Made by a program: the position numbers and the translations under genes. Below are positions 18,448 through 27,502 of a stretch of DNA of 62,358 nt, piece after piece (position 1 is the first letter of the stretch; every line of letters starts with the position of its first letter). The notes below the pieces were generated by a model. It did no database searches, was not told where the DNA came from, and worked only from the letters and a program-made list of their open reading frames with translations. Source of the DNA: an uncultured Johnsonella sp. (GTDB lineage Bacteria; Bacillota; Clostridia; Lachnospirales; Lachnospiraceae); contig CAAFUL010000075.1 in NCBI GenBank assembly GCA_900766185.1, forward strand, positions 1-62,358, given 5' to 3'.

Positions 18448-20229
18448 ATGTTGAAAAAACTATATGTCTTTTTACAAAATAATGAATATATAGTAAAAAG
18501 TCTCAATATAGCATCAGTATTTTATAGTTGTATAATAAAAATATTTACGATAATTGTAGGGATAAGCTTGGCAAGAGAGATTTTTTATCTAAGCTTATCC
18601 TTAGCAGATTTATCACACTTCGGAGTTGATAATGCGCTGTATTTGTTTATCAACCCTCTTTCTTTGATAGTTTTTATAATATATTTACTTCTGATAGTAA
18701 TTTTGGTATGTGCGGAAGTGTATATTTTAATATATTTATGTCTGCCTTCTAAACTTAAATCCCAAGTAAGTGCAAGAGCTATGCTTAAAAAGCTCCTGAA
18801 ACCAGATAAAAGCTTTGCATTTATAGAGGTTTTACTTTTTATCGCATATATTGTTTTAACTATAAGGCTTACTTATATAGGACTTTCTCTGAGTTTAACA
18901 AGCTCTGTGTATATGCCTACATTTTTTATAGATGAGTTCTTAAGAACCGGAATGTTCAAATACTTTGTATATTTCTTATCAATATTTATTATGTATTTGA
19001 ATATAAGATTTATGTATACTTTTCCCATCTTTGTATTAGGCGATAAAAATTTTTCAGCCTGTCTTTTTGAAAGCTTTATAAAAACCAAGTCATTTGGAGT
19101 GTGCTGTAAGGATGTATTCAGGGTATTTTTAATTATATTGATTCTTCTTGCCGGAAAAACACTTATTTATAAAACGGTAATGTATACCGCTCTGGCTTTA
19201 GATGCCAGCGGTGAGCATATAGCATTGTATTCTTTTGTTCTAAGTTTACTTAGAACCGTTAATATAGTATCTGAAGCTATACTTAAGCTTACTACCATGA
19301 CTATACTTATACATACGGTAATCGACAAAAAAGAGGATGAGGATAGGAGAGTGTATAAAAAAAATAAGCACTCATACATGGGCTTTGCATTGGCTTTTAT
19401 CTTAAGTATAAGTTTATTTACAGTTGACTTTGTATATCAGGAAGCAAAGCTTAGGACAATGAAGGTGAATAAAGAACTCACAATAGTTGCACATAGAGGA
19501 TTTACAAAAAATGCTGTAGAAAATACATTGGAAGCCTTGGAGGGAGCCAAGAAAGCCGGACTTAACTATGCCGAGGTCGATATAATGATGACTAAGGATA
19601 AGAAGTTTATAGCTATGCATGATTTTAACTTATTCAGGTTAGCTAAAATAAATGCCGACATAAAAGATATGCTGTATGATGATTTGGTCGGAATGGAAAT
19701 TTCAAATAATGGTTTTACAGGGCACATAGTTTCTTTTGATGATTATGTAAAAAAGGCAAAGGAGCTTGGAATCAATTTAATAGTTGAGATTAAGCTTCAT
19801 GGAGGCGAGCCTGATAATTATGTTGATTTATTTATGAAGAAAATGAAAGAGCTTGAAATAGATGACAAGTATAAGGTAATGTCCCTTGATCTTAATGTAG
19901 TGGAAAAAATCCATAAAACACATAAGTATATGGATGTAGGTTATATAATGCCGTTTTATTTCGGAAATCTTTTGAATGCGGATGTGGACTTTTTTGTAGT
20001 AGAGGACTTTTCTTATAGAGAACATCTGGTATGGCAGGCGCTTTGGGCTAATAAGAAAATATATATATGGACAGTAAATAAAGAAAAAATAATAGAAAAA
20101 TATGTGTATAGCCCGGTGGCAGGTATTATCAGCGATTATCCGGACAAAGCTAAAGAAATAAAAGAAAATATAGAAAAATACGATACCTTATTTGATAAAA
20201 TCAGAAATTTGGTTCATATGGAGTTGTAA
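18448..20229 (+). CDS. Membrane-anchored glycerophosphodiester phosphodiesterase (GDPD)
   Basis: About 593 residues. The first 330 form a multi-helix membrane domain (roughly eight hydrophobic stretches) of the kind fused to GDPD in many Firmicutes. The C-terminal catalytic TIM barrel starts with IVAHRGFTKNAVENTLEAL, continues with the metal ligands in YAEVDIMMTKDKKFIAMHDF, and includes IVEIKLHGGE and VNKEKII. The enzyme hydrolyses glycerophosphodiesters to glycerol 3-phosphate and an alcohol; the location suggests action on membrane lipid or teichoic-acid head groups. The gene stands alone downstream of the SDR. Confidence 0.9.
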   Translation: MLKKLYVFLQNNEYIVKSLNIASVFYSCIIKIFTIIVGISLAREIFYLSLSLADLSHFGVDNALYLFINPLSLIVFIIYLLLIVILVCAEVYILIYLCLPSKLKSQVSARAMLKKLLKPDKSFAFIEVLLFIAYIVLTIRLTYIGLSLSLTSSVYMPTFFIDEFLRTGMFKYFVYFLSIFIMYLNIRFMYTFPIFVLGDKNFSACLFESFIKTKSFGVCCKDVFRVFLIILILLAGKTLIYKTVMYTALALDASGEHIALYSFVLSLLRTVNIVSEAILKLTTMTILIHTVIDKKEDEDRRVYKKNKHSYMGFALAFILSISLFTVDFVYQEAKLRTMKVNKELTIVAHRGFTKNAVENTLEALEGAKKAGLNYAEVDIMMTKDKKFIAMHDFNLFRLAKINADIKDMLYDDLVGMEISNNGFTGHIVSFDDYVKKAKELGINLIVEIKLHGGEPDNYVDLFMKKMKELEIDDKYKVMSLDLNVVEKIHKTHKYMDVGYIMPFYFGNLLNADVDFFVVEDFSYREHLVWQALWANKKIYIWTVNKEKIIEKYVYSPVAGIISDYPDKAKEIKENIEKYDTLFDKIRNLVHMEL

Positions 20230-20300
20230 TAAAGCGGCAGCTTTCATAACAGAAACAAAACAAAGGTGAGTAGCGCTGCACGAGAACTTAAACGCAATCT

Positions 20301-20436
20301 AAAAACTCCTTATAATTCAATCTTTGTAGCATTTAACCCTTTTGATAAGGCAAGATACATGAGTTTTCCGCTCTGTAAAATAAAGTCGAAGCTTTGAAAA
20401 AGGCTTACGAGTATGATTGAATATAAGGAGTTTTTT
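20301..20436. repeat. Palindromic repeat family 2, copy 1 (short form, 136 bp)
   Basis: The ends are AAAAACTCCTTATAATTCAA (20301-20320) and, inverted, TTGAATATAAGGAGTTTTTT (20417-20436). Internal arms AACCCTTTTGATAAGG and CTTTGAAAAAGG also match the longer copies. It lacks the central hairpin present at 25115-25311 and 53417-53612. It sits between the GDPD gene and the 3' end of rho. Confidence 0.65.
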
Positions 20437-20510
20437 ATCAACTGATTTTATAAGTTATCCCCACAAACTATTATAATTGTTTATGTTGCGAACTATCCGA
20501 CAAACCGTCA

Positions 20511-21905
20511 TTATACAGTTTGTCTTTTAATAATATGCTCTACAAATTCTTTATTATTACGGGTGTCAGCAAAAAGGCTTATAACTCTTTCGGCGCTTTC
20601 CTCAGCCTTATTTGAGTTGGTGGATTTCTTTATTATCCTGAGGGCTTCCTGTTCCGCAGAGCTTAAAAGCAGATCATCCCTTCTTGTACCGCTTTTTAGT
20701 ATATCTATAGAAGGGAATATGCGTTTTTCGGAAAGCTTTCTGTCAAGAACAAGTTCCATATTGCCGGTTCCCTTAAATTCCTCATACACTATATCATCCA
20801 TACGGCTTCCAGTATCTACTAAGGCAGTTGCAAGTATAGTAAGGCTGCCGCCCTCTCTGGTATTTCTTGCAGCACCGAAAAATCTTTTCGGCATATGGAG
20901 TGCAGCAGTGTCAAGACCTCCTGAAAGAGTCCTTCCGCTTGAGGCTATAGTGAGGTTATAGGCTCTTGCAAGTCTTGTAATGGAGTCCAGCAGTATGATC
21001 ACATCTTTTCCATGTTCTACCAGTCTTTTAGCTCTTTCTATTACCATTTCGGATACTCTTTTATGACGCTCAGGAAGCTCGTCAAAAGTAGAATATATAA
21101 CCTCGACTTGTTCTCCGGTGATGGCTTCTTTTATATCGGTAACTTCCTCAGGTCTTTCATCTATTAAGAGAATGATGATATTCATATCCGGTTCATTCTT
21201 AAGTACCGCCTTAGCCACTTCTTTAAGCAAAGTCGTTTTTCCCGCCTTAGGAGGAGAAACTATCATACCTCTTTGTCCTTTTCCTATAGGAGATATTATA
21301 TCCATTACACGCATGGAAGTAGGAGAATGGGGGAAGTTTGCTAAAGGTATGCGCTTATCCGGAAAAATAGGTGTCAAATCTTCAAAGTTAGGTCTGTGCT
21401 CAAGCTCGGATACTCTGTAACCGTTTACAGTTTGCACATAAAGCAGGGCGGCAAATTTCTCGGCACTTGCTTTTACTCGTCTTGAACCGCTTATTATATC
21501 GCCGGTTTTTAGCTTAAATCTTTTTATTTGCGAAGGTGCTACATAGACATCATTGTCTCCGGGAAGAAAGTTCTCGCACCTTATAAAACCGAAACCGTCA
21601 GGCATAACTTCCAATATACCGTGTGCGATTATACCTGAGTCAAGCTCCCTCATCTCCATAGGGATTTTTTCATCATTCTGCTGTTTTTTGGCACTATGAG
21701 ACAGCGTTTCTTCCTTGTGTAAAGCCTTAGGCGCTTCTACACTCTCTTCTTCGGCATCTACTTTTGCTTCATAATGCTCCACTAAAAGAGAAACCAAATC
21801 ATGCTTATTTAAAGCGGTAAATTTTTTCAGACCCTCATGCTTTGCAAGTTCTCTAAGTTGTAAAATCGTTAATGTTTCAAGTTTATCCTTCATCATATCG
21901 TTCAC
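20511..21905 (-). CDS. rho: Transcription termination factor Rho
   Basis: This 464-residue hexameric RNA helicase terminates transcription at C-rich sites. The N-terminal Rho_N helix bundle (about 5-45, LTILQLRELAKHEGLKK) is followed by an acidic spacer. The cold-shock-like primary RNA-binding fold has GILEVMPDGFGFIR and NDVYVAPSQIKRF. The ATPase domain has Walker A SPPKAGKTTLLK, Walker B VIILLDSITRLARAYN, the Q-loop around SSGRTLSGGLD and the R-loop region. The start overlaps the 3' end of rarA by 23 bases, so both are likely co-transcribed. Standard length. Confidence 0.96.
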   Translation of the reverse strand: MNDMMKDKLETLTILQLRELAKHEGLKKFTALNKHDLVSLLVEHYEAKVDAEEESVEAPKALHKEETLSHSAKKQQNDEKIPMEMRELDSGIIAHGILEVMPDGFGFIRCENFLPGDNDVYVAPSQIKRFKLKTGDIISGSRRVKASAEKFAALLYVQTVNGYRVSELEHRPNFEDLTPIFPDKRIPLANFPHSPTSMRVMDIISPIGKGQRGMIVSPPKAGKTTLLKEVAKAVLKNEPDMNIIILLIDERPEEVTDIKEAITGEQVEVIYSTFDELPERHKRVSEMVIERAKRLVEHGKDVIILLDSITRLARAYNLTIASSGRTLSGGLDTAALHMPKRFFGAARNTREGGSLTILATALVDTGSRMDDIVYEEFKGTGNMELVLDRKLSEKRIFPSIDILKSGTRRDDLLLSSAEQEALRIIKKSTNSNKAEESAERVISLFADTRNNKEFVEHIIKRQTV

Positions 21906-23211
21906 TGTCCTTTATAATTCTTTTTGTATGTTTTTGTTCCAAACCTGTGCCTGAAGGATGGTAAAATTGATATTCTGACATCTCTTTAGGAAGGTAGTTT
22001 TGTTCAACAAAGTGTTTTGGATAATCATGGGGATAAAGGTATCCCACACCTCGTCCAAGTGAAGTAGCGGCACTGTAATGCTTATCTCTAAGGTGCATAG
22101 GTATCTCATATATCAAGGTTTTTTCTAAGGAAGCATTTGCCAAGTCTATGGCTTTTATAGCGGAATTGCTCTTTGGTGCATTGGCTATGTAAAGTACGGC
22201 TTGAGCAAGCACTATTCTTGCTTCGGGCATACCGAGTCTTTCCACAGCCTCGGCTGCCGAAGTTGCAAGTACCAAAGCCATAGGGTCAGCATTGCCCACA
22301 TCCTCCGCTGCACAGATCATAATTCTTCTTGCTATGAATTTGATATCTTCTCCGGCATAAAGCATTCTTGAAAGATAGTACACACTTGCATCAGGGTCGG
22401 AGCCACGCATACTTTTTATAAAAGCGGAGATGGTATCATAATGATTGTCACCGGATTTATCATAAGATATGCTTTTTTTCTGTATACATTCGCTTGCAAC
22501 TTCCAAATCTATATTGATGTAACCGTCACTTCCTATATCAGTGGTAGTTACGGCTATTTCAAGCGCATTGATAGCGGCTCTTGCATCTCCGCCTGCTGCC
22601 TGTGCTAAAAAATTTAGAGCCTCATCACTTATATTTATTTTATAATTTAAAAGCCCTTTGGGATCTTTAAGACATCTAAGAAGTACTTCTTTAATGTCCT
22701 GAACGGAAAGTAATTTAAGTTCAAGTACGGTAGATCTTGATATTAAAGCGGAATTAACCTCGAAATAAGGATTTTCGGTCGTAGCACCGATCAATATTAC
22801 AGTACCGTCCTCTACGAACGGTAAAAGATAATCTTGTTGCGCTTTGTTGAATCTATGAATCTCATCTATAAATAATATAGTCTTTTTTTGGTACATTGCA
22901 AGGGTATTTTTTGATTTACTTATGGCTTCTTCCATATCTTTCTTGCCGGTACCTGTAGCATTGAGCTGAATAAAGTCCGTACTGCAAGTGGAAGATATGA
23001 CCTTAGCTATGGTTGTCTTTCCGCAGCCCGGCGGACCATAGAGAATGATAGAGCTTAATTTATCAGCTTTGATCGCTCTGTAAAGAAATTTGTTTTTACC
23101 TAGTATGTGTTTTTGTCCGACTATATCATCAAGAGTTTGTGGCCGTATGCGGGAAGCTAAGGGAGCGCTTTGCTCCAGTTCTTTTTCACGCATATAATCG
23201 AATAAATCCAT
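21883..23211 (-). CDS. rarA: Replication-associated recombination ATPase RarA (MgsA)
   Basis: This 442-residue AAA+ protein acts at stalled replication forks with the clamp/SSB machinery. Walker A is GPPGCGKTTIAK (about residues 60-71), Walker B ILFIDEIHRFNKAQQD, and sensor 1 GATTENPYFEVNSALISR, the family fingerprint. The C-terminal half has GGDARAAINALE and the tetramerisation region SDPDASVYYLSRML, then LYPHDYP. The gene starts after a csp terminator and is followed by an overlapping rho start. Confidence 0.95.
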   Translation of the reverse strand: MDLFDYMREKELEQSAPLASRIRPQTLDDIVGQKHILGKNKFLYRAIKADKLSSIILYGPPGCGKTTIAKVISSTCSTDFIQLNATGTGKKDMEEAISKSKNTLAMYQKKTILFIDEIHRFNKAQQDYLLPFVEDGTVILIGATTENPYFEVNSALISRSTVLELKLLSVQDIKEVLLRCLKDPKGLLNYKINISDEALNFLAQAAGGDARAAINALEIAVTTTDIGSDGYINIDLEVASECIQKKSISYDKSGDNHYDTISAFIKSMRGSDPDASVYYLSRMLYAGEDIKFIARRIMICAAEDVGNADPMALVLATSAAEAVERLGMPEARIVLAQAVLYIANAPKSNSAIKAIDLANASLEKTLIYEIPMHLRDKHYSAATSLGRGVGYLYPHDYPKHFVEQNYLPKEMSEYQFYHPSGTGLEQKHTKRIIKDSERYDEG

Positions 23212-23262
23212 TGTACCTCCGGATCGTTTGATGATTAGGGTAGAATTATTTGATTAAATAAA

Positions 23263-23289
23263 GAGACTCTGACCTATAATCAGAGTCTC
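23263..23289 (-). terminator. Terminator of the cold-shock gene
   Basis: GAGACTCTGA (23263-23272) and TCAGAGTCTC (23280-23289) form a perfect 10-bp stem with a 7-base loop. On the minus strand it is followed by TTTATTTAAT, so it terminates csp before rarA. Confidence 0.85.
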
Positions 23290-23309
23290 CCCATCTTGCT
23301 TAAACATAA

Positions 23310-23516
23310 TTAAGCCAATACAGTAACATTAACAGCCTGAATGCCTCTGTTGCCCTCAGTAGTATCAAAAGAAACCTTTTGACCGTCTTCAAGAGACTTA
23401 TAGCCCTCTGAATTGATCCCTGAGAAATGTACGAAAATCTCACTCTGATCAGCATCATCTGTGATGAATCCGTATCCCTTTGAAGCATTGAACCACTTAA
23501 CTGTACCGTTATGCAT
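23310..23516 (-). CDS. csp: Cold-shock protein (CspA family)
   Basis: This 68-residue single-domain OB-fold RNA chaperone opens MHNGTVKWFNASKGYGFITD, containing RNP1 (KGYGFIT), followed by RNP2 EIFVHFS and the C-terminal strand with GNRGIQAVNVT. It melts RNA structure during cold shock or growth. A leader of up to 230 bases separates it from selD upstream on the same strand; csp leaders commonly act as thermosensors, but no structure is proven here. A perfect terminator follows it. Confidence 0.95.
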   Translation of the reverse strand: MHNGTVKWFNASKGYGFITDDADQSEIFVHFSGINSEGYKSLEDGQKVSFDTTEGNRGIQAVNVTVLA

Positions 23517-23747
23517 GATGGTACCCCCTAATTAGAATATATTTGCATTTCTTTGAAACCAAATCCTCACATATTTTTATAAAATATAAATCAGTCTTTA
23601 AGTTATATCTTATAAAAATATGTGAAACTAAAGCTCAACTGAAACACAATTATATTGTATCAACTGACTAAAAAAAAGTCAATAGAGTAAGCATTATTTT
23701 AAAGTTTTCTACAGTGCATACTAAAAATACCATGCCATATAGTAAAA

Positions 23748-24788
23748 TTACACAACTATAATTTCCTTATTTTGGAACTTTTCCACATGACCTATGATTT
23801 CAGCCTCAGGGCAGACTTTTTTAATAGCTTCGAAGGCTCTTTGAGAGTGCTCCTTGGCTACGCTGTATAAGAGTCCTCCGGCAGTTTGAGGATCAAAAAG
23901 CAAATCGACATAAGAGCTTTCAAACTTGCTTGCAAAACTGACATTTGCCCTTAAGAAGGATTTGTTTTTGTATGTGGCAGCAGGAACAAGTCCCATGTTC
24001 GCATAGGCTAGGGAACCTGTTAAGTACTGTATTTTTTTATGGTCTATTACTATACTGAAGCCGGTATTTTCACACATTTCAAAACTGTGACCTAAAAGAG
24101 AAAATCCGGTTACATCGGTGCAGGCATGAACACCTTCTATGTCTTTTATAGCATCTGCCGCATATTTATTAAGTGTAGTCATGCTTTTTATCATAGCATC
24201 ATATTCATTATCTTTTATGATTTTTCCACGATAAGCATTTACAAGCACACCTGTACCTATTGATTTAGTAAGTATTAAGGCATCACCGTCTTGTATACTG
24301 TTGTTTTTCAATATTTTATTAGGGTGAACGATACCCGATACACATAGACCGTACTTAGGTATTTCATCTTTTATTGTATGACCGCCGACTATTATGGCAT
24401 TGGCTTCTTTAACCTTGTCATACCCTCCCTTTAATATGGCATTGACATCTTCAAAGGGAACGGTTTCAGGAAACATTAAAACATTCATACATAACTTGGC
24501 TTCTCCGCCCATAGCCCATACATCGGACAATGAGTTGGTAGCAGCTATCTGACCGTATACATAGGGGTCATCTACTACCGGAGGGAATATATCCACTGTT
24601 TGTATAAGTGCAAGTTCATCTGTAAGTTTGTAAACTGCGGCATCATCAGCAGTATCAAAGCCTACAAGTAAGTTCGGGTCATCAAACCTCGGCAAATTAC
24701 GCAGTACCTGCGAAAGGTCGCTCGGACCTATTTTGGAGGCTCACCCTCCGCAGTCTTTTGACAGTTTAGTAAGAGTCATATCTTCCAT
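23748..24788 (-). CDS. selD: Selenophosphate synthetase, selenocysteine-containing (UGA at residue 16)
   Basis: SelD makes selenophosphate from selenide and ATP for tRNA-Sec and selenouridine. The full gene starts at the ATG at 24788 and reads MEDMTLTKLSKDCGG, then in-frame TGA (24743-24741), then ASKIGPSDLSQVLRNL. The TGA lies exactly where other SelD proteins have the catalytic Cys or Sec, so it is read as selenocysteine, giving 346 residues. A conventional caller would start at 24695 and lose 31 residues and the active site. Downstream are ATP-site motifs FDTADDAAVY and VVGGHTIKD-like sequence (IIVGGHT), and GVHACTDVTGFSLLGH. Confidence 0.93.
24715..24729 (-). promoter_or_regulatory. Candidate bacterial SECIS hairpin in selD
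   Basis: On the coding strand AGGTC-CGAGC-GACCT forms a 5-bp stem with a 5-base loop. It begins 11 bases after the UGA, the spacing familiar from bacterial SECIS elements that bind SelB. A second potential stem, GGAGG/CCTCC, encloses the UGA itself. The match is by structure and spacing only. Confidence 0.6.
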
Positions 24789-25114
24789 AAATAAAATCTC
24801 CGATAAATTATTGTTTATGTATTATTTTTTATCCTTGCCCAAACAATCATTTCAAATGTGCATCATCCTGTAGTCACTTAAGTTGTTGTAAGCATCCAAA
24901 ACTTACTTAGAGTACTTCTTGGTCCTTGCAGCTATAAATGAAGCAGTTGATTTTAGTTGAGTTTTGCAAAGGATATAGCGATCAATAGTTGATAAACTGA
25001 AAATAACAAGAAATTCAGGATATTAGTAACTCTTACATTGTAACAGGTAAAATGTATTTTGTATACTTATAATTTATCTGTGCGAGTAGTTAACAACATA
25101 CACAATTAATGTTT
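24789..25114. other. Intergenic stretch upstream of selD
   Basis: This stretch of about 325 AT-rich bases lies between the selD start and palindromic repeat copy 2. No coding frame or recognisable RNA was found. It should contain the minus-strand promoter for selD. Confidence 0.35.
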
Positions 25115-25311
25115 ATAAAAAACTCCTTATATTCAATCATACCCGCAACCCTTTTTCAAAGCTTTGACAAATTCACACAGACTGCGGAACTCGCTTGTCC
25201 GCCTACTCCGTGGCGGACTTACGCTCAAACAGTCCTCGTCTGTGGAATTTGTACCTCGCTTTATCAAAAGGGTTAACCGCTAAAAAGATTGAATTATAAG
25301 GAGTTTTTTAT
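25115..25311. repeat. Palindromic repeat family 2, copy 2 (197 bp)
   Basis: The outer inverted arms are ATAAAAAACTCCTTATATTC and GAATTATAAGGAGTTTTTTA. A second nested pair is ACAAATTCACACAGAC with GTCTGTGGAATTTGT, and a third hairpin is GTCCGCC/GGCGGAC in the centre. The whole unit can fold into one long branched hairpin. It lies between selD and the 3' end of the amidohydrolase operon. Confidence 0.7.
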
Positions 25312-25384
25312 CTCTCATCACACTACTGTTATAAAATACATGAATAGTACAAGTGATTAGAGGAGGAGATATATTTATAATTGT

Positions 25385-26572
25385 TTATGTTGCCGACTGT
25401 CCTATAGCAGCCAGCTTTTCCTTTTGTTCTTTCTTGACCTCGTCAAGTAACTTTTTATCCTGTATAAGTGAAAGACCGAGTTTTGCAAGTACCACAGCGC
25501 CTATGTAAAGTGCCTTGATTCCTACCTCTGATACAGTGGCATCAGCCATTTCAATAGAGTGTCCTGCAACCTCACTGTCGGCTATTTTTATATATCCTTG
25601 TATGGTAGGACAGACATAACTTACAGCACCTACATCTGTAGAACCGCCGGAATCGGTTTCTATAGGTTTTATATCCTCTATTCCTTCCTCTATAAACTTC
25701 TCTTTTAAGATTTCTCCAAGTTTATAATTAAGTACGGTATCTTCGTAAGGACATTCATATACGGAAGTTTTTAATGTAGTACCTGTAGCAAGGCAGGCAC
25801 CCTCCGCTATACTTGTTGCTTTTTTTGCAAGCTCCATGGCATAGCTGATAGTCTTTGCCCTGAAATAATACTCCATAGAAGAGTAGTCAGGTATAACATT
25901 GGCAGCCTCGCCTCCATTTTTAATAACACCGTGTATAAATACTCTTTGCTTAGGCTTGGCAAACTGCCTAAGCATGTTGATGCCCTGATAAGTTATAACC
26001 GCAGCATCTAAAGCCGAATTACCCATATAGGCATTACAACTGTGGGCAGTTTTACCGAAAAACTCGAACTTAAGCGGATAGAGTGCATTGGAGTCGGAGC
26101 CCAGACCGTTTTGGGTGGCAGGATGCAGCATTAAAGCTGCATCTATATTATTAAAAAGCCCTGCCTTGGACATGGATACCTTGCCTCCGAAATTTTCCTC
26201 AGCCGGAGTGCCGAAAACATATACCTCGCCACCGACCTCGTCTATTACCGACTTAAGTCCCTCGCCGGCGGCAACACCTATGCCGGCTATAAGATTATGC
26301 CCGCACCCATGCCCTACTACGGGAAGGGCGTCATATTCGCACATAAATGCTATCTTGGGTCCTTCTTTTTTTGAGGAGTATTTTGCTACAAAATCGGTTG
26401 GAACGGCTACACCGCTTTGCACTTCAAATCCTGCCGACTTAAGGTAATCTGTAAGAAGTTTTTGTGCTTTGAACTCCTGATTGCCAAGTTCCGGATTCTC
26501 ATATAATGTTTTGACTATTTTTTTGTAAGACTCCATATTATTTTCTATGGTTTTTTTAATGATTTCTTGCAT
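25385..26572 (-). CDS. M20-family amidohydrolase (AbgB/amino-acylase-like metallopeptidase)
   Basis: About 395 residues. It is a cytoplasmic zinc-type amidohydrolase that would release amino acids from N-acyl or peptide-like substrates. The metal site reads VVGHGCGHNLIAG (about residues 90-103) with TPAEENFGGK carrying the catalytic Glu, and a dimerisation domain contains HSCNAYMGNSALDA. The ATG at 26572 is preceded by GGGGGAAG; the frame continues 22 codons upstream without a ribosome-binding site. It lies ten bases after the binding-protein gene of an amino-acid ABC operon, so it probably processes the imported compound. Confidence 0.87.
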   Translation of the reverse strand: MQEIIKKTIENNMESYKKIVKTLYENPELGNQEFKAQKLLTDYLKSAGFEVQSGVAVPTDFVAKYSSKKEGPKIAFMCEYDALPVVGHGCGHNLIAGIGVAAGEGLKSVIDEVGGEVYVFGTPAEENFGGKVSMSKAGLFNNIDAALMLHPATQNGLGSDSNALYPLKFEFFGKTAHSCNAYMGNSALDAAVITYQGINMLRQFAKPKQRVFIHGVIKNGGEAANVIPDYSSMEYYFRAKTISYAMELAKKATSIAEGACLATGTTLKTSVYECPYEDTVLNYKLGEILKEKFIEEGIEDIKPIETDSGGSTDVGAVSYVCPTIQGYIKIADSEVAGHSIEMADATVSEVGIKALYIGAVVLAKLGLSLIQDKKLLDEVKKEQKEKLAAIGQSAT

Positions 26573-26582
26573 ATACTTCCCC

Positions 26583-27455
26583 CTATTCAACCACTGCCTG
26601 CTTTGCCTGCTCAACTGCCTCTGCACGCCACTTTTCAAAACTGCCGTCAGAATTTGCCTTTTCTATTGCCTTGTTTACAACCTCAAGGAAGGCTTTATTC
26701 TCATCACCGCTTGCCTTTGTAAGCAGTGCAACATTTACTCCGTAGAAACTGTCAGGGTCAAGGTTAAAACCTTCTTGTGGAAGTATCATAAGCTCAGGGA
26801 AGGTACTTAACATACTTGTGGCATTGTCGGTTGAAATTATAACTGCATCGATATCTTTTGCATTAAGTGCCATAACCAAGGCATCAAGTGTACCCATTTG
26901 CTTTATTTTACTTACATCGGTAAGTTTTTGTGCCATTTCATATTGTATGGAGCCTGCCTGAGCACCCAGAGTAAGTTTTGCATTCTTAAAATCATCCAGT
27001 GTTGCATACTTCTTTGCATCTTCTTTGCGTATCATAATACCCTGCCATCCATGCTTGGATTCCTGATTATAGCCGATAGAAAAGTCCATGACCTTAGCCC
27101 TTTCCTCGGTACGGGAAAAACCTGCTATGCCTATATCCACCTGATTGGACTGAATATTCGCCTGAACACCTTGGAAGTCGGTAGCCTTGATCTCAAGTGT
27201 TACTCCTATTTCATCGGCTATAGCCTGTGCCAAGGACATCTCATAACCTACTATTTTTTTATTGCCGGATTCGTCAATTATGTAAAACTCTGCCGGCGGA
27301 TAGTCGGGAGAAGTACCGACTACCAGTTTTCCGGCTGCCTTAACCTTAGCGAGTTTGTCATTGCCGGCTGAGCCTGTGCCCGTGTTTGATGAACTGCAAG
27401 CTGAGACAAGCATCATAGCTGCGATAAGTGATACAAATATTTTTTTCTTTAACAT
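26583..27455 (-). CDS. Amino-acid ABC transporter substrate-binding lipoprotein
   Basis: This 290-residue family 3 solute-binding lipoprotein has a signal peptide with lipobox LVSAC, an SSSNTGTG linker, then GKLVVGTSPDYPPAEFYI and VGYEMSLAQAIADEIGVTLE, the N-terminal SBP_bac_3 signature. ADFQGVQANIQSNQVDIGIA and TLGAQAGSIQYEMAQ complete the fold. It sits third in the operon after permease and ATPase, followed by the amidohydrolase. The ligand is probably a polar amino acid or a small acylated derivative; the sequence does not say which. Confidence 0.9.
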   Translation of the reverse strand: MLKKKIFVSLIAAMMLVSACSSSNTGTGSAGNDKLAKVKAAGKLVVGTSPDYPPAEFYIIDESGNKKIVGYEMSLAQAIADEIGVTLEIKATDFQGVQANIQSNQVDIGIAGFSRTEERAKVMDFSIGYNQESKHGWQGIMIRKEDAKKYATLDDFKNAKLTLGAQAGSIQYEMAQKLTDVSKIKQMGTLDALVMALNAKDIDAVIISTDNATSMLSTFPELMILPQEGFNLDPDSFYGVNVALLTKASGDENKAFLEVVNKAIEKANSDGSFEKWRAEAVEQAKQAVVE

Positions 27456-27502
27456 AATACTACCTCCATATTTATAAATGAAATTTTTAGTAGGGATTCG
27501 TT

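Noticed and set aside
20301..25311. CRISPR array
   Set aside because: Repeats are few, far apart, long and palindromic, with no regular spacers and no cas genes.
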